A stretch of 64,000 nucleotides of DNA from Triglochin maritima (taxonomy: Eukaryota > Streptophyta > Magnoliopsida > Alismatales > Juncaginaceae): assembly GCA_963682175.1 (NCBI GenBank), contig OY821775.1, positions 49,138,053 through 49,202,052 of the forward strand. Reading direction: 5' to 3'. The position numbers were made by a program, and so were the translations under genes. The notes beneath the pieces were generated by a model, which was not told where the DNA came from, did no database searches, and saw only the letters and a list, made by a program, of their open reading frames with translations. The number at the start of each line of letters is the position of its first letter. Position 1 is the first letter of the stretch. Shown here piece by piece: positions 1-11,600 of this stretch.

Positions 1-792
1 ATTACCTTTCTTCATTGCGACTTTGCGAGTGGTAATGCTCCACTAAAATTTGGTACCAATTGGGAGACCACAGCTGCCTAAAGCTAGGAAGGTAGAGATA
101 GGTGATAGATGTTGGAGGGAGAGAGTATTTATGTGATTTGATTGCGTATTTAGAGAAAGTCAATGATACATGAGCCTGGGCAATTGGGCATGTATGATGT
201 GTGCAATAGGGAGTTAAAGAAAGAGTTTTATTTTTTGATGTATCATAAGAATAATGTATTTCGATTTACACGTGTGAGTTTTCTGAAAATTGAATGTACG
301 TCCTTTTACTCCTCCTTTATGGCTTTATCCTTCTGTATGTTTATATCTGATGGAGTCACGAATCAAAATGACTCACTAGGCTTTCAACACCACGGCCATC
401 GACTCTTATATCTGCTTCCTCTCCGCCGAATTTGGCCTACAACGCATGGATTGTGCACGTACGATCAACTCGCACTTGATTGTTCCATCGACGACTCCAT
501 AATGCATACCGTAACTCACCAATGTTTTTTTTATGATTCAGAATTCCTCAACACTTGTCCCCACTTGAGTTAGATTGGTTGTGATTCTAAACTAGTTGTG
601 GTCCACACCGTTTTCACCGGAACGTTTGACTTTCGGAACGAAATTCGAACTTGCGTCTTCACGTACTCACCCCTAACTACCGCACTATGTCCCAGAGACC
701 GTAACTCAAACATATCGACGGATGCTTGGGCAACTTTCCATCTCCACTATGAACATGCTAAACAAGCACATGTCATGCAATTACACCACTTA
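1..792. other. Intergenic, no gene recognised
   Basis: Two plus-strand open frames (163-573 and 598-873) have no recognisable domain, no splice structure and no plausible partner exons. I see nothing else supportable here. Confidence 0.5.
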
Positions 793-1266
793 GGGCACCC
801 TTCATGGGGGTGCGCGCCCAGGCGACCCCACGTTAACACCCCGAGTGTCCATTCGGGCACCGGAGCTCCCTAATGGATGCCCGGGTGGGGGGCACGTGTT
901 GCCCCCCATTTGTTCTTTTTTTTAAAAAAATATTATAGTGGATGAATTGTTATTAGAGGTAATTGATAGTGTATTGAGTATTTTTTATTAATGCGGGGTG
1001 ATAATTTTTGATGTTATTAATTTGAAAAATATTTTAAATTTTACAGTACATCAAATCTCATGCTCAAATAAAAGATAATGTTAATTATTAATATTAATCA
1101 TTTTGTCAATTAGAATTATGTAACATATAATTTGTTAAATGCGGTATAAGAATTAAAATTGTTTAATTAAGAAATGATGTTGAGGAAAGAGAGAGTATGG
1201 TAAGGTGAGTGAGCTGACGTGGTGGAAAGAAAAAACAGGACGTACGTGGGGTAGTTATTTTGATTT
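793..1266. mobile_element. Harbinger-type MITE, related to the element at 47.1-50.7 kb
   Basis: The left end reads TTA then GGGCACCC, which matches the inverted right end of the Harbinger element at 50706 (GGGTGCCC then TAA). Both ends are followed inward by a GC-rich stretch containing a CACGTG core and then by AT-rich sequence with the phrase TATTGAGTAT. The inner right part (about 1155-1220) shares AAGAAATGATGT and AGCTGACGTGG with the inverted left arm near 47.19-47.28 kb. The right end is degenerate but is again followed by TTA. I infer an internally deleted, non-autonomous relative in the opposite orientation. The exact right border is uncertain. Confidence 0.5.
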
Positions 1267-1269
1267 TTA

Positions 1270-1958
1270 GCCAACTTTTATTGTGAAGGACCTTCACTTC
1301 ACACCGGCAGGGACCATCCTCCTCATGGGTCCGTCCATTTCGTGATGAACTTAATTTACTGCTTAGATCTATCCGATCCTTTGCCACATACATCTCTAGT
1401 CACCAAATTAGGCTGAAAGGAAGGGAAGATGCTTTTGGGAAAAACTGATTGGAAACTCATAAATATAAATAACCCAACAAGTAGTGGACGGACCAAGGAT
1501 GGCTTTCAATGTAACATGTTAATTTGATGGATTCCATCTTAAAATCAGGTAGTAAAATTTCGTCGATCTATTTATTCTTGTAATGTTGTAAAATGATGCG
1601 GAATTACGGATAAATGGTTCTATAGAAGAAGAAGAAAAAAGAGGAAAGTCAAACAACTTTTTTCGATACGTGGGAATTGTCATGACAAACATAACATTGT
1701 AGAGGACATATCATTAATAGAAATGTCATACATATCAGTATAATATATTTTTTAATTTTAAAATTATCACAGTGCACATTTTTTTATAACAAAAGGAAAG
1801 CAGCTCTATTATAGAAAAACATCACAAGAATATTAAGAACGAAGATTGCATTAAGTCTCAAAAGAAAAACATACAAACCGCCAACAATAATTAACTCAAG
1901 AGTAAAAAAGAAAGAAGCCTATATTGTTCTAAATTTGAATAATCCACCGGTCTCAAAT
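1270..1958. other. Intergenic, 3' flank of the BAHD gene
   Basis: AT-rich with no conserved reading frame. A minus-strand open frame at 1163-1393 lies mostly in the MITE and is not supported as a gene. Confidence 0.5.
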
Positions 1959-4524
1959 TCAAACGCCAGCTCCGACCACAAATGTGGGGCCCATGCGTAG
2001 GATCACCTCGTCTCGGCAAATCTGGTCCGTCCGATCAGAAGGGAGAGTGACGGCAACCGTTCGACCGTCCTTGTCATCCGGATGAGGCATAACGAGAACC
2101 ATTCCCTCGCCGTCCACGTGGCCATTGATAGAGCAGGACACGTGTGCAGGGCCTTTGTCGTCGAACATGGTTTCGTACGCGAAAACATGGTCGAGCATTA
2201 GACACGAAAGAGTTGGACCGTACATCTGGAATGGCTCCCCATATTTACCGGTCTTCTTGTCCCTAAATGAAATAAAAGAATGATTTCCTTAATAAATATC
2301 TAATTTTCTTAAGTTGTGAAATCTTCATATTAACTACTCTTATACGTCGCTTTAAAGGTTATCCTCGAAAGTCGATACCCTCTAAAATTTTGGAATAGGT
2401 TAAATACTCTCGTAAGATATTCAATTATATAACAAAATGTAAACCATTTTATTATTTTTTACTTGAAGACTGTAATACTTATATTAGAAATCACAATCGA
2501 CGTATAATAACTGATCAAAGTCCCATTTTATTGAGAAGAAATTTTATTGATTGACCTAAAGTAGGTTCATTTCACAGCTTTAGTTAAAGTTTCATCCTCT
2601 GTTTTAACTGCATAATGGACGAGAAGAATGTCTAAAAAAGATTTAAGACGAGGGTACAATTAAAAACGTGTATTCAAACTATTCAAAAATTAAAATACAA
2701 AGAAAATATAGCAAAATAAACATTAAAAATATACCACTGGTGAACATTTATGATATTATTCCTAAAATTTTATGATTTTGAAATATGGTAACTATTACAG
2801 TTTCATTTAACTACGGTGTTAAACAATACAAGTAAGTATAAACACACTTGAATTGTTGTGATGTTGCCGAAATGAAGGGAAAATAAGTGAATTGATAAAA
2901 ATAAATGTCTGAAGTTTCAATTCAATTAGCAAGGAAATTATACCTTCTTCCTTCAAACCAGTCAATGGCTGACCAATACTCTTCTTCTTCTTCCAATCCA
3001 GCAATGTGCGTCCTCACTTTCTTTGCCAACTTCCCCCACGTGTCATTTCCTCTACACTCGTCGTCGATCACCACCAATGAAAAATGCAAGGCATTCCCGA
3101 AAAACCCGTGCGGAAGTGGAGCGTGCATCCGTTTACGAAAATCAATACAAATCTCCATAGTGTCTGATCCGATCCGCCACCAGAAGAGTGCCGCAAGGGC
3201 CTCGAAAGGCGTTGCCTCGGGCGACGACTGCTTTATTTCCGCCAAGCAACGTCGCACAGATTCCCCGTCTAATCGGAAAGTGACCGTTGACATTTTGGCA
3301 GGGGAGGGGTGAGGGAGTTTTGATTTATTTTCAAGGATGGCGACGGAGACTGTGTCGGTATTGGGTCTGGGTCGGCCTTTTAGGCCTGGTGGATGGAAGA
3401 AAGGTGGGTTTATAATGCAGGCCCGGCGATGGGCGTCAGACCAGGCCTTGATTAGGAGGATTGCGCAGGTTGGATCCGAATACATGTGAGGGCAGGTTAG
3501 CCCAATTGCGAATCCACTATTCTTGAACTCACTTATCTGTTCTAGTAATAATCATGATTAGGAAAAAAAAAACTAATCCTTTAGATCGAAATTCAGTGTA
3601 AATTAATTACTAACTCGTACTGCTACAACCGGAAGACAAGTTAACTAAGCAAATTGTTATTTATTAATGGTACAATGGAAAGAGAAAATAACTAAACGTG
3701 TGGATACTTTAAGAGACTCGGGTTTTTAGATTCTCAGCAATGGAATTTATTGTAATTAGAAATCTTGCTTGAGCGCGTCTATTTTTCTCGGTGAGGCCTT
3801 AAAGTCCAAAATTGGCTGAAAACGTAATATTCAAAATTAGAGCAGGCGAGATTTTTAACCAGTATCATGCCTCTATGGACTCAAGAAAACAAACAAAAAT
3901 CAACATAAAAAAGGTCTTAGCGAAAATGACGGACCCACCTAGACACAAAAATTAGACAAGCTAGTTCAGTTAAGTAATTGTTCATTTAAGAGTATGGTAA
4001 AAAATATGAACCTATAATTCCATTGCTAAAATTACACTCTAGAATATCACCCTACATCTAATGGAAAAAGAAAGCACAAATTCTAATTATTAAAACCATA
4101 CTCTTATATATACCTGAACGCAGAAAGGTGACCAAATAGAAGCATCCTCGCCCATCTCCTCCGAATACACCAACTCTTTCTCCTCCCCACCACCACCACC
4201 CCTCAACCACTCCTCCAACTCCACCGCCACCGTCGCGTCCAAAACCCTAACACCAGCATCATTACACTTCACAACAAAATTCCCCTCCTCCTCCCTCCCG
4301 ACCCTTCCGGTGACGACCGGATAATGCGAAAGCACATCCGAAAGGGACTCCTTGAGCCGGTCCCGGTCGATCGGGGACCGGAAGTAGAAGACCAAGGAAA
4401 GCCTGTGCTTGGCCATGGCGTGGTCGAGGACCGACAAAGGGTACGTCTTGCCGGGCCTCACTGGGGTGGCCGACACGGCGGTGGACTTGACCGTGATGGT
4501 GACTACCTTGGAGGGGAAATCCAT
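1959..4524 (-). CDS. BAHD acyltransferase-like protein, CER2/CER26 type
   Basis: There are three exons on the minus strand: 4524-4114, 3536-2944 and 2262-1959. All junctions are GT-AG and the phases agree, giving about 435 residues, normal for BAHD proteins. The HXXXD catalytic motif is present as HMYSD at residues 154-158, early in exon 2, within a TCPHMYSDPTCA context. Exon 2 also has the family phrase ATPFEALAALFWWRIG. The usual second BAHD motif, DFGWG, is not seen; that region reads GEPFQMYGPTLS. From memory of the families, the combination HMxxDPTCA, AHVSCSINGHVDGEG and VLVMPHP resembles the CER2/CER26 clade, which works with fatty acid elongase in making very-long-chain wax precursors, probably at the ER. 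The cuticular wax role is inference. The exact clade is less sure than the BAHD assignment. Confidence 0.82.
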
Positions 4525-4977
4525 GATGAGATGGATTAGGGTTTGGAGTGGTGGCCATATATATATATATGTAGAGGAGGGTGTGGGTTAGGTTGGTGGT
4601 AGTTGAGGGCATTCATGAAAAAACAGACACGTGGCGGACTTTGGTTGGGTGGGGATAGCGGGATATTAAATGGTTCGTGGATCATGACCTTTGTACGTGG
4701 TAGGGTCATAAAGATTGTTATTAATGTATTATGTTTATTATTGAATAAAAAGTTTGGTTTAATGTACCTACTTGAGGTGTGGTTGGGAAGTACACCTATT
4801 GCTAATAAATTCCAGAAGAATTTTTTTTTCTCTAGGTGTGGCCGTGTGGGTCTAAAAAATCATCACTTAATATCTTCTTGGGACCATATATTTTAGTCAT
4901 ACTTGATAGATACGGAAGTTGGAACACATTTGAAATAAGAGTAATGTTTAGTTAGAAGAAATTTCTTTTAAAAAAAC
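4525..4977. other. Upstream region of the BAHD gene
   Basis: A run of alternating TA at about 4557-4571 lies 30-45 bp upstream of the minus-strand ATG and could be part of the core promoter or 5' UTR. Nothing else is recognised up to the transposon border. Confidence 0.35.
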
Positions 4978-5216
4978 TGAATTGCTAAACATCGCCCCAA
5001 AATTACTTAAATCGCCCCTTGAAATTACCATTTTGCCCTTCTCTCATTTCTACTGCTATAACGCGACATTTTACCCTCCTATCACACATCTCTCTTCATA
5101 TTCCTCTTATAATCATAAAAAATAATGTTTTGGAGGTCAGTAATGAACCAACGGACGCCCCAGTGTACTCGAATCTGGTAAAACATCTAACATCTTTTTA
5201 ATAAAAAAATAATAAA

Positions 5217-5468
5217 AAATAATAAAAAATTACGGGCGTCTGACGGAGCCGCCCCCACGTAGGAGGGGGCGTCTGGCTAAGACGCCTTCCCCATGGGGGC
5301 GGCGTTTTACCCAGACGCCTTACCCATCGGGGAGGCGTTTTACCCAGACGCTCCGCCCTTGGGACAGGCGTCTGTGTATGACGCCTCCTCCATGGGGGAG
5401 GCGTCTTAGCCAGACGCCCCCTCCTACGTGGGGGCGGCTCCGTCAGACGCCCGTAATTTTTTATTATT
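5217..5468. repeat. Large near-perfect palindrome inside the MULE-like element
   Basis: The arms at about 5217-5286 and 5399-5468 are essentially perfect inverted copies. Each runs from an AT-rich start through ACGGGCGTCTGACGG and GCCGCCCCCACGTAGG to GGCTAAGACGCC. The centre holds three further short palindromes built from GGCGTC, CCATGGGGG and GACGCC. A transcript would form a stem of about 65 bp or more. Confidence 0.85.
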
Positions 5469-5919
5469 TTTTTTAAAAAATAATTGATTATAAATTTAGA
5501 TAATTGTTAAATTAATTAATAAGTTAATAATTACTATATTCGGATGACCGATACCTCTTCGGTACACCGAAAATTCAAAAATTTCCAGATCCAACAATTT
5601 CAAAATCCAAAAAATTTCCAGGGGGCGCTGCCCCCTTGCCACCCCCGCCACCTCACCGGCGAGGTGGAATGCCGCTCGCTCACCGGGGAGCGAGACCCCC
5701 GAACGACCTGTCGAGGTGGTATTTGTAAGTCATGATGTTTTACCACCGGGGGATTTGGAACTTTAAAAATGTTGGATCTGGAATTTTTTTGAATCTTCAT
5801 CACTTGCAAAAAAACTCATTGTAATCCGACCGGTTACCACCGAAAATTTGCAAAGAAACGTCAAATAATTTGAGATAACACACCGTATAATTTTAATTTG
5901 ACAAAAAACATTAAAAAAA

Positions 5920-6145
5920 ATGGAACGTCTGGCTAAGACGCCTGTACCATCGTGGAGGCGTCTGGCTAAGACGCCTCCACCATGGTCGAGGCGTCTTAAC
6001 CAGACGCCTAGACAATGGTATAGGCGTCTGGCTAAGACGCCTGTACCATCGTGGAGGCGTCTGGCTAAGACGCCTCAACGATGGTGGAGGCGTCTTAGCC
6101 AGACGCCTCCACGATGGTACAGGCGTCTTAGCCAGACGCCCGTGT
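5920..6145. repeat. Cluster of GGCGTC/GACGCC palindromic units
   Basis: Repeated units of about 27-30 bp have the form GGCGTCTGGCTAAGACGCC or its inverse (GGCGTCTTAGCCAGACGCC). They are separated by short spacers such as TGTACCATCGTGGA. The units occur in both orientations, so the whole block folds on itself. Open frames on both strands give matching repeated peptides (RRLAKTP and RRLSQTP). That follows from the palindromes and is not coding evidence. Confidence 0.85.
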
Positions 6146-6357
6146 CGGAAAAAAAAATCCGTCTCCGTTACTTCGCCTGATCTAGGTGTTTCGCCAGACA
6201 TTTTCGTGGTGTTGGTACTAGGAATGTTAGTAAAACTGAGTCAATAACCTTGTTTAAAGACACGGGACGATATGGGTATTAAATATATTGTTAAGGGCAA
6301 TTTGGTAATTTCAAGGGGGCGATTTAAGTAGTTTTGGGACGACGTTTAGTAGTTCCC

Positions 6358-7164
6358 TAAAAAAATGAACAGGTTTATTTATTTATTTTAAAATAGGAAC
6401 AAGTTCTAAGTCTGAAGAAAACTCCTATCGATTTACTACGTTTTGTTCTGAATTTGTAAGTATTTAAATAGATTTGCATTTAGGTACTTTAGAGATACAC
6501 CCATAGTTATGGGGATTTGATTTAAAATATACTTGAACAACTTCTGAAATGCTTCACATGTGTTTGGTTGCCGGAAAATAACAAAGTCCCTAAGCTCTGA
6601 ATGCCTTCACATTTATTGCGCAATGTTTTTTTCTTCACATCTAAAAAGTAAAACACCCAACCCAAGGTTTGCCTCTCTGGTGAGGTCTTAAAATAACCAA
6701 AATCAGTAAATTAAAGTCCTGTGACAATAGATGTAATATTCTCATGTTAATAATTATCTACTATTATACATGTAAATTTGAAATTATCTTAAAAAGACAG
6801 CCAAGAAGAATTATAGATTACACCTTAATAACTGTAGTATCAGTAATACTTTGCTCTTAATTATTTATTCGTAAAAAGTTCTTTAAACTATACCGTTCCG
6901 TCATGATACAAAAACAATCTCAAATTGCGAAAAAGGATGTAACCAAAAAGAGCATCACAAAGACACATTCAAAAGCCAAAATGGAAATTCTTATTAACCG
7001 ATCGAACACGAGGATCGACATTTAAGCTTACATGAACATACGATCCATCACGAGGTCTGCAAATTACATGAAAATTGCACCACCATTGATCAAATCGATT
7101 CTTCTCATATATAAACCCGTTCCATTTTAGTTAGTACACATATAATTGCCCGATTAATCGCTAC
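6358..7164. other. Intergenic between the MULE-like element and the 3' end of SULTR3
   Basis: AT-rich with no open frame of note. The part nearest 7165 is probably the 3' UTR of the minus-strand sulfate transporter. Confidence 0.45.
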
Positions 7165-8590
7165 CTACACTACGTCGTCGGTATCACTGTTGTTTCCGTT
7201 CTCGGTGGCTTTTTGAGAGTGGAACATAAACTTGCACGCACCGACGGCTTCACCGACCGTTAGGAATATCCACTCGTGTCCTATGTTTTCCAAAACCTCG
7301 GATTTGTCCAACTTCTTCATTACCTCACTTCCAGGATTGGCTAAGACAAGCTGCATATAGAGGCGATGTCAGGAATTCAGGTAAGAAAGGTTGAATTTGT
7401 TTTTAGTAGTAGGGTGTAAGAAATTGAAACTCTTAGGTTAGAAGATTTGATGTTTAAAGTGGGTTAATTGGACTTGTCATGCATATTAATTACTATGTTG
7501 ATCAATAATTAAGTCTGCATCCACTGAGGCTAAAAGTTTGCTATATATATAGAAAATTACTCTTAAATGTTGGTCTAGTGCATGTACGTCTACCCATCTT
7601 ATATCTGATACTTGGATATTAAAATGAATGATGCTAATAGCTGAATTTATATATTTTGTTTCTGGATTGAAATCATACATGATAATAAAGTTTAATTTAT
7701 ATTCTTTGGACATGTCATATATATTTTGGGATTATATGTTTTTTGTGATGAAATTGAAAACTCTACAATACTTTATAAGAGTTATATATGTATATCATCT
7801 TCCACCAAAACAATTATGTTTTAAATACTCAGTGGACCAGCTAAGTTTCAGAACATCAATTAAATTACCTTGAGTTCTCTTCTGTCCATGCCCTTCTTAA
7901 ACTCTTTTAACATGCTAATGCCACTGGTGTCAATGCTGGTCACGGCTGCAAAAAAATAAAATGTGATTATTACTATCTTTACAACTTCTTCCTATCATCC
8001 AGGATATAATTGAAAAATTAACCGTTAAAAAATCTAAGATTTATATAAATCACTTACCACCCATGTCCAAGATCACATATTGCAAGTCTGCTGCTCCCTT
8101 GTTCACTACCCTCTCCTTATCCTCCTCCTCATCTATCCACCTTGTGATCCTATAATTGCAAAAACAAATCCATAATTAACAAACTAAATTCATATTTGAT
8201 AGTGAAAGTAATAGAGAAATCCACATTGTGAGAAAAATTAATTTCAGTCAACAAGGTAGTTACAGATGTTGAGAGGTACTTGTTTTATTTGCATTCTGGG
8301 AAGGGAAGAAATTTCCAAACAAATATCTTACATAAGTTCCCTTAAGTATCAGAAGGTCCCCTTATTTCTTTGTAATACCAAAACAACCCATAAATTTTAT
8401 GAAATTTTCTCATATTTAACACTAAGTTTTGTCCTAATTAATTGTATAAGCTGCACTTATCAATTTTTACAAAAAACAACTACTGTATTGGCATTTATAT
8501 GTGTTTCACTTTGAAACCAACAATGTAATATGGAAAATATGATGAGTAAAATGAACATTTGGAAATTAGCACAATGAATGAGATGCAATC

Positions 8591-8630
<40 letters not shown>

Positions 8631-11600
8631 ATATGCATAATTTATACCTTTCTCTAAGGTAGCTAGCATTTGTGAAGTAGATGGGTGCATCAATTTGGAT
8701 GACAAGAATTCCTGGAACAGTCACAGCTTCTGGATACTGATCTGTCCTCCTATATATCATGGTGTTGGGGATATTACCAAGAACACTTGTCCTTGGTCTT
8801 GCTACAAACAACAAAACCCTAAGCATGGACACTGTCACCTGCAGAAAGTTGAGAAGAAACAACATTATTAAAAAAAATTTACAAAAAGTAGGTGCGTAGA
8901 TGAGTCATAGGCCGTGAACCCACGTCAAAAAGTAGGTGATTGCAAAATCTTTTAAATGATCAATTAAGGTAACTCAGCTTATCGCTATCATTATAAAATT
9001 AAGCATAATCTCTGTATACGTCATATATAAGGGTTTGTTTACTATTAGTATCAGAGCTGATTTGTGAAACCACATCAAAGAATGTGTTGTTTAAGTCATG
9101 TTTGCTTGAAGAAATTAATATATATTATGGTATTTGAATTGATAAGAGTCTAACAATATGACATACTAATTATGTTATCATGATTAAAATAAACTAAGGT
9201 AGAATGAAACATACCGCAGTAACAAGCCCAATCTCCACACTTCCGAAAACCACACCAATGTAAGCACCTAAGCAAACACAAAAGTCGATCTTATCGACCT
9301 TCCAGAGGTGGATGACGGTCTCATAATCGAGCAAACCAAGCATGGCGGTTATGATGATAGCCGATAAGACGACGAGGGGAGTGTAGTGGAACAATGGTGT
9401 CAAGAATAGAAGCGTTATCATAACCGCGCACGACATTACTACGTTCGATATTGCGGTTTTGCAACCCGCGTTGTAGTTCACAGCCGATCTCGAAAATGGC
9501 CCTGAAATCATTATAAAAAAACATACGTTTAAAAATTGTGATAGTATGCCTAATTAATTTGGTCGTTTGAATTTTGATTACTCTTAATTAATGTCTAGTT
9601 AGTAATAAGGATATGTTATTATGTTTGCATCACATTAATTACCGGTGGTCAAATAGCAAGAGGTGACCGAACCAGCGATGTTCATCATTCCAAAAGCAAT
9701 CATCTCTTTGTTTCCATCAATGTTGTAGTTTTTGAACATGGCGAATGTTCTCCCAACAGCAATCCCTTCCTATAATAATTCATAGAATATATATATATAT
9801 ATCATTATTAACATCTCGATTTTCTCATATATATATATCACAGGTTATGCCTTTGGAATTATTGCCGAGATGGAACTTAATAAGGCAAGCTGAGTTAACT
9901 CAATTGACTATCTAGGAATATCCTCAATCCTATATATGCCACAATATCTCACGAAGTCAAGACCACTTTAGATTTTTTTGAATTTACTAATTGGAGTTAC
10001 TTAATTGGTAGATATTTTGACCTTTAAATGAATGAATTAGGAAGTACGAGCAGAGCACATTCAAATTACTATCTCCATTTATAGATGTAGATCTTTTATC
10101 TTAGGTTAGCCAGGATAAAGATCATGTTTAAACGAAAGGTATTGCATCCTACAAGCTTCGTTAAAAATAATAATTAAAGAAGTATTTTAAAAAAGAAACA
10201 CAATTAAGGTAACACTCACAGCAAGAGCAAGGATTCCAGTGACTATGCCTGCCTTCAAAGAAGTCATGAGATAAGGTGCCTTTAAGGTCAAGGCAGTCAA
10301 GGATGGAGGGTTCAATCCTTTCTTCAACTCCCCAATCTACAAAAAAATAAACATCAAATAAAACATGTTAAAAAGTGGTCCAACTCAAATTTAAAAAATA
10401 AATAAATCTTATATCATATTGAAGGAAAAATATATATGAACTCACCACTTGGACACCATGGTTCTCAGCATGGGTGACATAGACAAGGATGCTACCTAGT
10501 ACGACTGATGTCAATGGTGCACCCGCAGATATCCAGAAGAACTTTGAGTTTCTTTTGCTCTGTTAGATTAATTTCATGAGATTTTTTAATAATAAATTCA
10601 TTGATTCTATTGAACTTGGTGTTAAAATATATTATTTGGATTTTCTGTAGATCATACCAGAAACTACATACGTAAAAAAGGGGACTCAAACCATTTGTTG
10701 ATCATCCCGTCAAAGGTGAACATTAATTACTACGATATTGATTAAAGCCTATTTATGTAGTAGTGATTAACAACTTGCTATTTTTCAAAGGTGAACATTA
10801 ATTACTAGGATACTGATTAAAGCAAATTTATGTAGTAGTGATTAACAACTTGCTCACTTAATACTTAAATATTAATACCTTAGTGAAATTATGATCGATT
10901 AAACCAACGTTATTTGTCAAATGACTCCAAATTAAAGGCAGATTTGACTTGATGTTTTGAGTTCAAGGAAAAAACCACATTTGTTACGTTTATTCTCTTC
11001 GGCATTAGCATAATTCACATGTACCAATTTGGATTACCTAACTTGATAGACCTCAACTAGGGACGGAACCAGGAATTTTTGCATGTGGGGGTAAAGAGAA
11101 AAACAACTGCAAGTTTTTGTCATATTAGGCTTTTGGTTGTGTTTTAATAGGTTGAAATTGTCTTCTATGTGTTTGTTTTTGTGATTTCTAAATTTATGGG
11201 GACTTTTATGTATTAACTTTTGATTTCAAATTTTATGGGGGCTTTTATGTGTTAGATTTTTGTGATTTCAAAATTTATGGGGGCTTTTCAATGGTTTAAG
11301 TGTAAAATACCAAAATTTATGTGTAATGTTACAAAGAAAATTCAAATTGTTGTGGGGCTTACTTAGGGTAGTTGAATTCTAGCTAGAATTACATGTTATA
11401 GTCAAAAGAATTTACGGGTCAAGATGTATTGATGCACAACATGGACCACCTTAACCACCTTAATGTTTAGTAAAAAAACCATTAACTACTTCTTTCTTTT
11501 CATAAATGTATAGTAAATTATGGTAGAAAACCACTACGTCTTGGGCTCTTGGCAGGTTGCGACAGCTATACCTTGTTGTTTTCCTTTTGTACCCAATAGT

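Larger units (their letters stand above)
4978..6357. mobile_element. Non-autonomous Mutator-like (MULE) or foldback TIR element
   Basis: The two ends form long imperfect terminal inverted repeats of roughly 60-68 bp, 4978-5045 against 6296-6357. They share CTAAAC, TACTTAAATCGCCCC (allowing one mismatch) and TTGAAATTACCA. They are flanked by near-identical 9-bp A-rich words at 4969-4977 and 6358-6366 (8 of 9 bases match), the duplication size typical of Mutator-like elements. There is no transposase. The interior is almost entirely palindromic: one long hairpin at 5217-5468, an inverted pair at about 5571-5600 against 5770-5797, and a cluster of GGCGTC/GACGCC units at 5920-6145. The superfamily call rests on TIR length and duplication size only. 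Confidence 0.65.

Noticed and set aside
163..873. Two open frames at the window start as a gene
   Set aside because: No recognisable protein signal, no splice structure, and the second runs into the MITE end.
5920..6145. Possible CRISPR-like array of palindromic repeats with spacers
   Set aside because: Units are imperfect, in mixed orientation and lie inside a plant transposon. Spacers repeat too, and there are no cas genes.
5911..6201. Overlapping open frames on both strands encoding RRLSQTP/RRLAKTP repeats
   Set aside because: They arise because the DNA is made of GGCGTC/GACGCC palindromes. The same peptide on both strands, no start context and no family argue against a gene.
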